The notes under the pieces: model-generated
Database searches by the model: none
Seen by the model: only the letters and a program-made list of their open reading frames with translations
What the model was told of the DNA's origin: nothing
NCBI GenBank assembly: GCA_048270425.1
Contig: JBLWSY010000002.1
Span: 1-64,000 of the forward strand
Length of the DNA stretch: 64,000 nucleotides
Source of the DNA: Oceanospirillum sp048270425
GTDB lineage: Bacteria > Pseudomonadota > Gammaproteobacteria > Pseudomonadales > Halomonadaceae
Direction: 5' to 3'
Translations under genes and position numbers: made by a program
Shown here: piece by piece, positions 17,121-25,822 of the stretch
Numbering within the stretch: position 1 is the stretch's first letter
Layout of the letters: the number at the start of each line of letters is the position of its first letter

Positions 17121-17522
17121 ATGACCGCAATCAGTTTCAAAAACGCTCTGGGTATTCATCCCGATGCACTTCGTGTACGCACGGAGCGCTCTGAGATTCT
17201 GGCGAACAATATCGCTAACTCAGACACGCCAGGGTTCAAGGCGCGGGATCTTGATTTTAAAGGTATTCTGCGCGGTGAGTATGAAAGCCGTGATCGCATG
17301 GAGCTTAGTAGAACAAATGCGCGTCATATCCCTGCTGAGGCCGTTGCCACTGAAAGCTCGCTGAAGTATCGGATTCCGACTCAGCCTGCGGTTGATGGCA
17401 ATACGGTAGAAACGGATATCGAGCAGGCGCAGTATGCTCGAAATTCTCTCGAGTTCCAGTCCAGCTTTACCTTTCTGAACGGTAAGTTCAAAGGTTTGAG
17501 CAAAGCACTGAGGAGTGAATAA
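17121..17522 (+). CDS. flgB: Flagellar basal-body rod protein FlgB
   Basis: Proximal rod subunit, exported by the flagellar type III system and assembled in the periplasm on the MS ring. The 133-residue product has the rod-family N-terminal pattern RSEILANNIANSDTPGFKARDLDF and the FlgB C-terminal part RNSLEFQSSFTFLNGKFKGLSKAL. Length matches family members (about 135). First gene of a tightly spaced flgBCDE unit, with a sigma-54-like site upstream and AGG before the start. Confidence 0.96.
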   Translation: MTAISFKNALGIHPDALRVRTERSEILANNIANSDTPGFKARDLDFKGILRGEYESRDRMELSRTNARHIPAEAVATESSLKYRIPTQPAVDGNTVETDIEQAQYARNSLEFQSSFTFLNGKFKGLSKALRSE

Positions 17523-17524
17523 TT

Positions 17525-17977
17525 ATGTCTTTAGGTAAGGTTTTTAATATTGCCGGTAGTGGCATGAGTGCTCAGACCCTGCGTCTGAACACGACGGCCA
17601 GTAACATGGCGAACGCGCAAAGTGTCAGCAGCAGTGTTGACCAGACCTATCGTGCCCGTAAGGCTGTTTTCGCTCCTATGCTGGAAAACTATAAGCAGGG
17701 TGAAATTGGTAATCCTGTGACCAGTTTTGATCCTCGGGACAGCGCCGGTGAAGGTGTTCTGGTGCGTGGCATTGTAGAGAGCGATGCGCCTCTTCAGCGC
17801 CGTTTTGAACCGGATCATCCAATGGCGAATGAAGAAGGTTATGTGTTCTATCCTAACGTTAACGTGGTGGAAGAGATGGCAGACATGCTGTCCGCGTCAC
17901 GATCTTTTCAGACCAATGTTGAAGTCATGAACACTGCTAAGCAGATGATGCAGCGTGTTTTGACGTTAGGCCAGTAA
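17525..17977 (+). CDS. flgC: Flagellar basal-body rod protein FlgC
   Basis: Proximal rod subunit. The 150-residue product begins MSLGKVFNIAGSGMSAQTLRLNTTASNMANA, the rod motif, and ends with the conserved NVVEEMADMLSASRSFQTNVEVMNTAKQ helix (read in pieces). Two bases separate it from flgB, so translation is probably coupled. Confidence 0.96.
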   Translation: MSLGKVFNIAGSGMSAQTLRLNTTASNMANAQSVSSSVDQTYRARKAVFAPMLENYKQGEIGNPVTSFDPRDSAGEGVLVRGIVESDAPLQRRFEPDHPMANEEGYVFYPNVNVVEEMADMLSASRSFQTNVEVMNTAKQMMQRVLTLGQ

Positions 17978-17992
17978 GCGAGGTAGTGGGTC

Positions 17993-18700
17993 ATGGCATT
18001 TGATGTAACAAGTGAATTCTGGGCTAACAATAGTATTGATGCCCGCAAGCAAGCTGAGGCCGCTGAGAAGGCCGCTAAACGTAATGAGATGGGTAAAGAT
18101 GAGTTTATGAAGCTCATGATTACACAAATGAATAATCAGGATCCTCTCGAGCCGCAGGGTAATGCGGAGTACATGGCTCAGTTGTCTCAGCTGTCCATGG
18201 TGGAGGGTATTCAGAACCTGAATAAAGTCACTGAAGGTTTTATTACCTCGCTGCAATCCTCGCAGGCGCTGCAAGCTTCTGCCTTGGTTGGTCGTAAGGT
18301 CCAGATTCAGTCGAATATCGGTAACCTGGTTGAAGGCGGTAATTTCTCCGGCAGTGCTTTTGTTCCTGCTTCGGCAAAAAATATCGATATGACCATTGTT
18401 GATAATAATGGTCAGGTTATGAAAACCATCGATATGGAGCAGTACCGTAATGATGCTGGTTTCTTCTCTGAAGGTCAGATTGACTTTGAGTGGGATGGTG
18501 TGATGGATAACGGTGAGATGGCGGAGCCGGGCTTATACCAAGTGGTGTCCAGTGCCGAAATCGAAGGTCAGTCATACAGCCTGACAACGTATACCAACGC
18601 TAACGTAGACAGTGTCACCATCGCTAATGGCGGTGAAGTGTGGCTAAACCTTGCCGGTAAGGGCTCGGTTGCGTTAAGCGAAGTGAATGAATTTTTCTAA
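17993..18700 (+). CDS. flgD: Flagellar hook assembly scaffold FlgD
   Basis: The hook cap that promotes FlgE polymerisation and is later lost. The 235-residue protein has the N-terminal GKDEFMKLMITQMNNQDPLEP segment followed by MAQLSQLSMVEGI (about residues 35-75), and a C-terminal FlgD Ig/tudor-like region (about 100-225, DFEWDGVMDNGEM.EPGLYQV). Length is typical (E. coli 231). Lies 15 bases after flgC. Confidence 0.95.
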   Translation: MAFDVTSEFWANNSIDARKQAEAAEKAAKRNEMGKDEFMKLMITQMNNQDPLEPQGNAEYMAQLSQLSMVEGIQNLNKVTEGFITSLQSSQALQASALVGRKVQIQSNIGNLVEGGNFSGSAFVPASAKNIDMTIVDNNGQVMKTIDMEQYRNDAGFFSEGQIDFEWDGVMDNGEMAEPGLYQVVSSAEIEGQSYSLTTYTNANVDSVTIANGGEVWLNLAGKGSVALSEVNEFF

Positions 18701-18725
18701 GATTAGAAAGTAAGGATTACAGATT

Positions 18726-21101
18726 ATGAGTACATTCAGTCTTGGTATTTCTGGCCTGTCAGCCGCCAAAAAACACCTGAACACTGTAGGTAACAATATC
18801 GCTAACGCCAGTACCGTAGGTTTTAAACGTTCACGCGCGGAGTTCGCGGATGTTTACGCCAAATCTGGTCTGGGGTCTGCAGCGGGTCAAACGGGTCATG
18901 GTGTTCGTGTCAGTAATATCGCTCAACAGTTTTCCCAGGGCGGTACTACCTTTACCCAAAACAGCTTGGACCTGGCGATTGATGGTAATGGTTTCTTCGT
19001 GGTTGAAGCCGGCAACGGCGAGATTAGCTATACGCGTGCCGGCATGTTTGGTGTGAATAAAGAAGGCTATATTGTAACTTCCGGAGGGCATAAGCTGCAG
19101 GGTTATCCTGCCAATGCTAATGGTGACGGAATTGCAGTGGGTGCAATTAATGACCTCTTTATTCCTCAGGCTAACATTTCGCCGAATGCGACCTCGCAGT
19201 TGGATGTAACTTTTAACCTGGATTCCCGTGCTGAGCCACCATCAAACTATATTTTTGACCCAAGCGATTCAGATACCTATACACATCTATACCCATCGGT
19301 AATCTACGATACGCTGGGTAATTCCCACACGATGACTCAGTATTTCATCAAACAGCCGCCGTATTTACCGGAATATGGTGAGCCGACACGTGCTATTCAG
19401 TCTCTTCTGGGTGCCGCTCGACACGGTATCGACAACTATCTGGATGATTCGTTGTACTCCACAGTTGGGGCGGATGGTGAGAATATTTTCTTCGGTGACG
19501 TCGATGAAGACGGCGATGGCGATGGCGATATTACAACAGGTGCTCGGGCATTAGATGCTGATATTTCCAAAATCTTCTCTGATGCTGGTTTTAATTTCAG
19601 CAATAACTTTGGTGCGGGGAACAAGGCTGCATCTTTATCGGCGTTGAATGAGCAAATTGTTAGTATTGCTACTACTGCAGGTGCTTCTACAGGTGAAGCC
19701 AGTAATGCGGCAACAGCATCTAATACAGCTGCCAGCACTGCTTATGATACCTACCTAGGTGCTAACCCGGGTGACTATGTGGGCGCCAGAGCTGCGGCAA
19801 TCGCTGCTGGTCGTACGGCTGCAGAAGGTAGTTTAAATGCTGCAGGTACGCCAGGGGCTTTGGCTGCTGAGGCGGCAATTGCTGATCCAGGTAACGACGC
19901 AAACTTCACCAATGCCGTGGAAACAGGCGCATTAGAAGGCAATAACAGCGATCGTCTTAAGGCTATCAAGGCGGCGTTGGAAGGTATGATCGATAGTTCT
20001 GAGGGGCGTACTCAGGAGTACTATGAAGATATCTACAAGGCTTTGGATGATTACCTTCCGACAGTTCCGGGCTCTGTGACGTCAGGTGTATTTAACGGTG
20101 CACTGGCTGAAATCGAGTCCGCGATTGGTGGAACCCAGCGCGCCTACGCCGGTATTGACACCTTGGTGGGTGATCTTCGTCAGTCTGTAATGGATCCCGC
20201 GATTTTAGCTCCCGAGACGCCTTTAACTGCAGAGCTGAACGTTGGTAATCTTAATCCAGCACTATCAGCGTTAGATTTACAGAATGCTTACCAGTCAATT
20301 ATTAATGAGCTTGAAACCCTCCGTGATGCTAATACTGGTACTGAGGAAGGCGGTGTTTATCAGCTTGCTTTAAATGTGCTGCAGGATATCGACCAAGATT
20401 GGGATACCAGTATTGATAGTGCGCGCAATACAATGCTGAACGTACTGGATGCTTTAGAGTCTGAGGCTGCCGATAACCGCTGGCATATGCATGTCACCAT
20501 CGATGGTGAAAAAGTCACCGATGCCAACGAAAACACCCCGGATTACTTTTCCTTTAACTTTACGGAATTCGGTAATCTGGATGAGCCTTTGAAAACCATG
20601 AAGATCAAGGACTGGGTGCCAAAAGATGGTACCGGTAATCAGAATGGTTCTGATGAGCCTCAGATCTTTGAAATTGACCTAACAGGTACTACTCAGTTTG
20701 CTGGCTCTTTTGGGGCAAACTCACTGTCACAGGATGGTTTTGCCACAGGGCAATTATCGGGTATTGATATCGATGATGCGGGTATTATTATTGCCCGCTA
20801 TACAAATAGTCAGACCCGTCTGATTGGTCAGGTTGCATTGGCTAACTTCCGTAACGAGCAGGGGCTGACGCCGGTTGGCGGTACTATGTGGGCGGAGTCT
20901 ACAAAGTCCGGTGATCCGGTCGTGAACTCTCCAGGGGTTGGTGTTGCAGGTAATATTACCTCCAAAGCACTTGAGGACTCTAACGTAGACCTGTCTGAAG
21001 AGCTGGTAGAGATGATTATCGCTCAGCGTGATTATCAGGCTAACGCCAAAACACTGCAGACGGCAGACACTATTACTCAGACGATTATTAATCTGCGTTA
21101 A
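18726..21101 (+). CDS. flgE: Flagellar hook protein FlgE with a large internal insertion
   Basis: Hook subunit forming the universal joint. At 791 residues it is almost twice E. coli FlgE (402). The ends are normal: SLGISGLSAAKKHLNTVGNNIANASTVGF at the N-terminus, DTLGNSHTMTQYF at about 195-207, and SNVDLSEELVEMIIAQRDYQANAKTLQT at the C-terminus. Between about residue 213 and 583 lies an extra region that is alanine-rich and acidic, mostly helical, starting with a DVDEDGDGDGD stretch (about 258-268, encoded with three GGCGAT repeats) that could bind calcium. Typical hook sequence resumes at NRWHMHVTIDGE. The insertion would project from the hook surface. Fourth gene of flgBCDE; ends at a terminator. 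Confidence 0.95.
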   Translation: MSTFSLGISGLSAAKKHLNTVGNNIANASTVGFKRSRAEFADVYAKSGLGSAAGQTGHGVRVSNIAQQFSQGGTTFTQNSLDLAIDGNGFFVVEAGNGEISYTRAGMFGVNKEGYIVTSGGHKLQGYPANANGDGIAVGAINDLFIPQANISPNATSQLDVTFNLDSRAEPPSNYIFDPSDSDTYTHLYPSVIYDTLGNSHTMTQYFIKQPPYLPEYGEPTRAIQSLLGAARHGIDNYLDDSLYSTVGADGENIFFGDVDEDGDGDGDITTGARALDADISKIFSDAGFNFSNNFGAGNKAASLSALNEQIVSIATTAGASTGEASNAATASNTAASTAYDTYLGANPGDYVGARAAAIAAGRTAAEGSLNAAGTPGALAAEAAIADPGNDANFTNAVETGALEGNNSDRLKAIKAALEGMIDSSEGRTQEYYEDIYKALDDYLPTVPGSVTSGVFNGALAEIESAIGGTQRAYAGIDTLVGDLRQSVMDPAILAPETPLTAELNVGNLNPALSALDLQNAYQSIINELETLRDANTGTEEGGVYQLALNVLQDIDQDWDTSIDSARNTMLNVLDALESEAADNRWHMHVTIDGEKVTDANENTPDYFSFNFTEFGNLDEPLKTMKIKDWVPKDGTGNQNGSDEPQIFEIDLTGTTQFAGSFGANSLSQDGFATGQLSGIDIDDAGIIIARYTNSQTRLIGQVALANFRNEQGLTPVGGTMWAESTKSGDPVVNSPGVGVAGNITSKALEDSNVDLSEELVEMIIAQRDYQANAKTLQTADTITQTIINLR

Positions 21102-21120
21102 TAAACTGAGTCTGACAGCA

Positions 21121-21148
21121 AGAGCCTCTCTTTTTGAGAGGCTTTTTG
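21121..21148 (+). terminator. Intrinsic terminator after flgE
   Basis: AGCCTCTC, short T loop, GAGAGGCT, then TTTTG. It separates flgBCDE from flgFGHI, which has its own sigma-54 promoter. Confidence 0.88.
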
Positions 21149-21175
21149 CTTTCTGGATGATTAAAAAATCATTCT

Positions 21176-21191
21176 TGGCATAGGGCTTGCA
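21176..21191 (+). promoter_or_regulatory. Sigma-54 promoter for flgFGHI
   Basis: TGGCATAGGGCTTGCA matches the -24/-12 consensus TGGCAY-N5-TTGCW with the required GG-N10-GC spacing. About 140 bases of leader lie between it and flgF; I see no gene in that leader. Confidence 0.85.
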
Positions 21192-21329
21192 ATTACATAG
21201 GTAATTGTAAGCCCTTTGCCGTTTTAGTCGGTGTAAGTTTCCGGTTTTAAAGTAAAACGGCAAAGGCTCACCCTTTTTAATGTTGTCCTGTGACAGTTTG
21301 TTCAAGGGATGATTACGAGGTAAGTCATT

Positions 21330-22070
21330 ATGGATAAAGCGCTTTATATCGCCATGACAGGTGCCAAGCACAATATGATGGCGCAAACGGCCAGAGCTAA
21401 TAACCTGGCTAATGCTAATACCACGGGTTTTAAGGCTGATTTTGAGCAGTCCCGAGCAATGCCGGTTTTTGGTGAGCACTTTCCAACGCGTGTTTATGCG
21501 CTTACAGAGCGTCCGGCAACCGATATGCAAAGTGGCGCGTTTATTCAGACGGATCGTGCTCTTGATATTGCGATTCAGGGTGATGGCTGGATTGCGGTGC
21601 AATCGAATACCGGAGATGAAGCCTACACCCGTTCTGGTGAGATGGTGATCGATCCTAACGGTGTTTTGCGTACCGGCAAAGGCCTTCCGGTCATGGGCGA
21701 GGGTGGCCCAATTGTGATTCCACCGGCGGCTCATGTGGAGATTGGTGTTGATGGTGTCATCTCCGTGCAGGCACAGGGTGCTGCAGCGAATGAGTTGGCC
21801 CAGGTTGATCGTATTAAGCTGGTCAATCCTGATAAGCAGCAGATGGAAAAAGGCCTTGATGGTCTGATGCGTCTGCGCTCAGGAGAGCCCGCTCCCGCCG
21901 ATGCTTTCGTTACTGTTGAATCAGGTTTTCTTGAGTCCAGTAACGTTAATGCGGCTCAGGAGTTGATCAATATTTTGTCATTGACGCGTCAGTATGAAAT
22001 GCAAACCAAGATGATGAAGACCGTTGATGAAAACTCGGCTGCGGCCGCTTCTGTTATGCGTATGAGCTAA
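21330..22070 (+). CDS. flgF: Flagellar basal-body rod protein FlgF
   Basis: Proximal rod protein. The 246-residue product starts MDKALYIAMTGAKHNMMAQTARANNLANANTTGFKAD (rod motif) and closes with SGFLESSNVNAAQELINILSLTRQYEMQTKMMKTVDE, the FlgF/FlgG-type end (read in pieces). GAGGTAAG precedes the start. First gene of the flgFGHI unit behind a sigma-54 promoter. Confidence 0.95.
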   Translation: MDKALYIAMTGAKHNMMAQTARANNLANANTTGFKADFEQSRAMPVFGEHFPTRVYALTERPATDMQSGAFIQTDRALDIAIQGDGWIAVQSNTGDEAYTRSGEMVIDPNGVLRTGKGLPVMGEGGPIVIPPAAHVEIGVDGVISVQAQGAAANELAQVDRIKLVNPDKQQMEKGLDGLMRLRSGEPAPADAFVTVESGFLESSNVNAAQELINILSLTRQYEMQTKMMKTVDENSAAAASVMRMS

Positions 22071-22098
22071 CAACTGAAACCGAATTGAGGATAAGACA

Positions 22099-22884
22099 AT
22101 GCATGCAGCATTATGGGTCAGTAAAACAGGTTTAAGCGCGCAGGATACTCAGCTGCGTACTATTTCCAATAACCTGGCAAACGTAAGTACGGTTGGTTTC
22201 AAAAAAGAGCGAGCTATTTTTCAGGACCTCCTCTACCAGCAGGTACGCCAGCCAGGCGCTCAATCATCTTTGAATACGCAATTACCTTCTGGTTTGCAGC
22301 TGGGTACTGGTGTGCGCACTGTGGCGACCCAGAAAATGCATACTGCCAGTAGTTTGCAGGTTACTGAGCAACCGCTTGATATGGCGTTGGATGGTCGCGG
22401 TTTCTTCCAGATTCAGATGCCTGACGGTACTCTGGGTTATACCCGTAATGGTCAGTTTCAGGTAAATGCTGAAGGGCAGATTGTTACCGCGACAGGTTTC
22501 CTGCTGGAGCCTGAGATTGCTGTTCCGGAAAATGCGCTTTCTGTCAGTATCAGCCGTGATGGTATTGTTGCCGCCCGCCTTCCTGGTGAGGCTGTTGAGG
22601 AAGAGATTGGTCAGATTACAGTGGCTGACTTTGTTAACCCGACAGGTCTTCAGTCTATCGGTGGTAACTTGTTTAAAGAAACAGCTGCTTCTGGTGCCCC
22701 GATTGTAGGTGTGCCGGGTGAAGATGGCTTGGCAACCACTGAGCAAGGGATGTTGGAGAACTCCAATGTTAATGCTGTGGAAGAGTTAGTGAATATGATT
22801 TCTACGCAGCGCGCTTATGAGATGAACTCTAAAGTTGTTTCTGCTGCTGATGGTATGCTGCGTAATCTGACGCAGACTTTGTAA
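22099..22884 (+). CDS. flgG: Flagellar distal rod protein FlgG
   Basis: Distal rod, the drive shaft that passes through the P and L rings. The 261-residue product has the rod N-terminus (ALWVSKTGLSAQDTQLRTISNNLANVSTVGFKKERA, in pieces), a central DGRGFFQIQMPDGTLGYTRNGQF segment and the C-terminal ENSNVNAVEELVNMISTQRAYEMNSK. Length equals E. coli FlgG (260). TTGAGGAT is the ribosome site. Confidence 0.96.
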   Translation: MHAALWVSKTGLSAQDTQLRTISNNLANVSTVGFKKERAIFQDLLYQQVRQPGAQSSLNTQLPSGLQLGTGVRTVATQKMHTASSLQVTEQPLDMALDGRGFFQIQMPDGTLGYTRNGQFQVNAEGQIVTATGFLLEPEIAVPENALSVSISRDGIVAARLPGEAVEEEIGQITVADFVNPTGLQSIGGNLFKETAASGAPIVGVPGEDGLATTEQGMLENSNVNAVEELVNMISTQRAYEMNSKVVSAADGMLRNLTQTL

Positions 22885-22928
22885 GTCTGAGTTTTACAGC
22901 GATTTGACGGTTTGAGGTAGGGTTAGGT

Positions 22929-23591
22929 ATGAAACGAATAATGGCACTGACTTTGGCGCTTGCGTTAGCGGGCTGTCAATCGAAAGATGAGATGATCAAA
23001 CCTGATGATCCCTTTTATGCGCCTGTTCAGCCGAGTCATATCGCTCCTCCTCCGGCGAGCAATGGCTCTTTGTATCAGCAGAATTACAGTATGACGCTAT
23101 ACGGTGACCGCAAGGCTTATCGTGTGGGAGATGTGATTACAGTTTTGCTGACAGAGACAACCAGTTCGCAAAAATCGACAAAATCGTCCTTGTCTAAGTC
23201 CAGTGAGGTAGAGGTTGTTAATCCAACGATCTTTGGCCAGCAGCCAGTTGATCTGACAACAGGTATTGAGAACGACACTTCTTTTTCAGGTAAAGGTTCA
23301 ACGGGGCAGAGCAATAGTCTGGAAGGCAGCATTACCGTAACGGTGCATCAGATTTATCCTAATGGCCTGATGCTGGTTAAGGGCGAGAAATGGCTCAATC
23401 TAACAAACGGCTCTGAGGTGATTCGGGTTAGTGGTTTGTTGCGGCCGGATGATGTGTCGCCAGAGAATACAGCAATGTCTACGAAGCTTGCCGATGCTCG
23501 CCTTACCTATAGTGGTACCGGTGATCTGGCCGATACAACGCGTCAAGGTTGGTTGACGCGATTCTTTAACAGTAGCTGGTGGCCGTTCTAG
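22929..23591 (+). CDS. flgH: Flagellar L-ring lipoprotein FlgH
   Basis: Outer-membrane ring around the rod. The 220-residue precursor has a lipoprotein signal with lipobox LAGC, placing the acylated cysteine at residue 16. The body has the FlgH features YGDRKAYRVGDVITVLLTETTSS and the C-terminal LTYSGTGDLADTTRQGWLTRFF. Follows flgG by 44 bases and precedes flgI by 9. Confidence 0.95.
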   Translation: MKRIMALTLALALAGCQSKDEMIKPDDPFYAPVQPSHIAPPPASNGSLYQQNYSMTLYGDRKAYRVGDVITVLLTETTSSQKSTKSSLSKSSEVEVVNPTIFGQQPVDLTTGIENDTSFSGKGSTGQSNSLEGSITVTVHQIYPNGLMLVKGEKWLNLTNGSEVIRVSGLLRPDDVSPENTAMSTKLADARLTYSGTGDLADTTRQGWLTRFFNSSWWPF

Positions 23592-23600
23592 GAGTAAGGT

Positions 23601-24686
23601 ATGCGTTATTTAATCTCTTTTGTCTTAATGGTTGTTGCCACCTTTGCACATGCCGAGCGCCTTAAAGATATTACCAATGTTGAAGGTGTGCGTACTAACC
23701 AACTGATCGGTTACGGCCTTATTGTTGGTTTGAGCGGAACGGGGGATAAGGCTCCTTTCACTAACCAGACCTTTGCCAACATGATGAGTCAGTTCGGTAT
23801 TACGTTGCCGCCTGGTGTGGACCCAAAATCGAAAAATATTGCAGCCGTAACAATTCATGCGGAGCTACCACCCTTCACCAAGCCGGGTCAGAGAATTGAT
23901 GTGACGGTGAGCTCCATTGGTAATGCAGCCAGTCTTCGTGGGGGGACCTTGTTGATGGCGCCATTACGTGGAGCGGATGGCAATACCTATGCCGTTGCTC
24001 AGGGTAGCTTGGTTGTTGGTGGTCTTGGCGCTGAAGGTGCTGATGGTTCCCGGATTCAGGTCAACGTACCAAGTGTTGGTCGTATTCCAAATGGTGCGAC
24101 GGTTGAGCGTGCTGTTGCTCATAATTTCTATGGTGGTGACAGTATTACCTTTAACTTGCATCGCCCTGATTTTACAACGGCAAAGCGTGTCGCTGAGCGC
24201 GTCAATGATCTGTTGGGCGATAATGTTGCTCAGGCCTATGATGCGGTATCGATTCGTGTGCGGGCTCCTCGTGATCCTTCCCAGCGTGTCAGCTATCTCT
24301 CGGTACTGGAAAACTTAGAAGTTCAGCCGGGTGAAGAGTCTGCAAAAATTATTATCAACTCGCGCACAGGCACCATTGTTATTGGGCAGAATGTGCGTGT
24401 GGCCCCTGCTGCGGTTACCCATGGCAGTCTGACGGTTACCATTCAGGAAGCACCGGAAGTTGTACAGCCCAATCCCCTGGCCAATGGCGATACAGCGCTA
24501 CAGCAAAGCACCGCTATTGATGTTGAGCAGGATGATTCTACGATGTTTAAGTTTGCGCCGGGCGTGACTCTGGATGAGATTGTCCGGGCGGTTAATCAGG
24601 TTGGTGCGGCTCCCGGTGATCTGATGGCAATTCTCGAAGCGCTTAAACAAGCGGGCGCACTGAAAGCGGATCTGGTGGTTATTTAA
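23601..24686 (+). CDS. flgI: Flagellar P-ring protein FlgI
   Basis: Periplasmic ring in the peptidoglycan. The 361-residue precursor has a cleavable signal peptide (residues 1-18, ending AHA) followed by ERLKDITNVEGVRTNQLIGYGLIVGL, a strongly conserved start of mature FlgI, and the C-terminal GVTLDEIVRAVNQVGAAPGDLMAILEALKQAGAL. Length is typical (about 365). Last gene of its unit. Confidence 0.96.
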   Translation: MRYLISFVLMVVATFAHAERLKDITNVEGVRTNQLIGYGLIVGLSGTGDKAPFTNQTFANMMSQFGITLPPGVDPKSKNIAAVTIHAELPPFTKPGQRIDVTVSSIGNAASLRGGTLLMAPLRGADGNTYAVAQGSLVVGGLGAEGADGSRIQVNVPSVGRIPNGATVERAVAHNFYGGDSITFNLHRPDFTTAKRVAERVNDLLGDNVAQAYDAVSIRVRAPRDPSQRVSYLSVLENLEVQPGEESAKIIINSRTGTIVIGQNVRVAPAAVTHGSLTVTIQEAPEVVQPNPLANGDTALQQSTAIDVEQDDSTMFKFAPGVTLDEIVRAVNQVGAAPGDLMAILEALKQAGALKADLVVI

Positions 24687-24700
24687 TATTTGGCTTTTGA

Positions 24701-24716
24701 TGGCACAAACCTTGCA
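24701..24716 (+). promoter_or_regulatory. Sigma-54 promoter for flgJKL
   Basis: TGGCACAAACCTTGCA matches the full consensus with correct spacing, 52 bases before flgJ. It lies in the short gap after flgI, so flgJ starts a new transcript in addition to read-through. Confidence 0.85.
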
Positions 24717-24767
24717 AAATGACCTGTAAGCAAAAAAGCGGCAATAAGCTTTGGAAAAGGACAGGTA

Positions 24768-25763
24768 ATGATTAATAGCAGATATGATCAGGCTCGGGTT
24801 GTCACCGATGTTCAGGGGCTTGAATCCCTCAGAAAAGGTGCGAGAGATGATGATCCTGAAGCCCTAAAAGAAGTGGCAGCTCAGTTTGAAGCTATGATGG
24901 TTCAGATGATCATGAAAAATGCCCGTCAATCCAATGAGCTGCTTTCCAAAGATGGAATTTTTGATAGCGAGCAGGTCCGTTTTTACCAGCAGATGTTTGA
25001 TGAGCAGATGGCGGTAACGATTACTGAAGGCGGGACCTTTGGTTTGGCCGATGTGCTTGTTCGACAACTTAGCAAAGATTATGGCTTGGAAACGGAAGCC
25101 GATAAAACACGCAATCCTATCTCGATTCAGGAGATGCTTGATCGCGGCAGTCGTTTCCCGGCAAATCGCTATGATCCGGAGCTGATGCAGAGTTGGCGCG
25201 ATAAATTTGCTGCTGAACGAGCTGAGAAAGCCGCGGCTAGTGAAGAGGCTAAACGGATAGAAGCTGGTTTCTCCTCACCGGAAGATTTTGTCCGCTCCCT
25301 CTACCCTATGGCCGAGAAGGCGGCAAAAGAGCTGGGTGTTGATCCTAAAGTGATGCTGTCTCAGGCCGCTTTGGAGACAGGCTGGGGGCGCTACATGATA
25401 CGTGATGAGCAGGGTAAAAATAGTTTCAACCTGTTTGGTATCAAGGCCGATAGCCGTTGGAGTGGCAAGGCAGCGATTGTTTCAACCTTAGAGTATCGCG
25501 GTGGGGTTGCTCAAAGGGAGCAGGCATCTTTCAGAGCTTACGATAACTATGAATCCAGCCTGAAAGATTATGCGGACTTTCTTCAGAAAAATCCGAGATA
25601 TAAAGAGGCGTTAAAGCATGCTTCTGATCCGGTTAAGTTTACCAAGGGCCTTCAGGATGCTGGCTACGCAACTGATCCAGCCTACGCACAGAAAATTCAA
25701 CGAATTATCAACAGTAGCAGTATGACTGTTGCGGTAAAAAACTATCAAAATAGCCAGGGATGA
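24768..25763 (+). CDS. flgJ: Flagellar rod cap and peptidoglycan hydrolase FlgJ
   Basis: Two-domain protein. The N-terminal rod-capping part (about residues 25-110: EVAAQFEAMMVQMIMKNARQ) scaffolds the rod; the C-terminal glucosaminidase-type domain (about 165-325) opens peptidoglycan for rod passage. The probable catalytic glutamate is Glu203 in AALETGWGRYM; NSFNLFGIKAD and YSAF-like later segments fit the family. Length (331) is typical for two-domain FlgJ. AAAAGGACAGG is the ribosome site. Confidence 0.95.
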   Translation: MINSRYDQARVVTDVQGLESLRKGARDDDPEALKEVAAQFEAMMVQMIMKNARQSNELLSKDGIFDSEQVRFYQQMFDEQMAVTITEGGTFGLADVLVRQLSKDYGLETEADKTRNPISIQEMLDRGSRFPANRYDPELMQSWRDKFAAERAEKAAASEEAKRIEAGFSSPEDFVRSLYPMAEKAAKELGVDPKVMLSQAALETGWGRYMIRDEQGKNSFNLFGIKADSRWSGKAAIVSTLEYRGGVAQREQASFRAYDNYESSLKDYADFLQKNPRYKEALKHASDPVKFTKGLQDAGYATDPAYAQKIQRIINSSSMTVAVKNYQNSQG

Positions 25764-25822
25764 TGCCGGGTTATTCACTGTGTTGAGAGTCAAAAGCAGG
25801 CTCTTAATATTGGAGCGGAACG

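Noticed and set aside
20754..21734. 326-codon open frame on the minus strand across flgE-flgF
   Set aside because: It spans the end of flgE, a terminator, a sigma-54 promoter and the start of flgF, all well supported on the plus strand.
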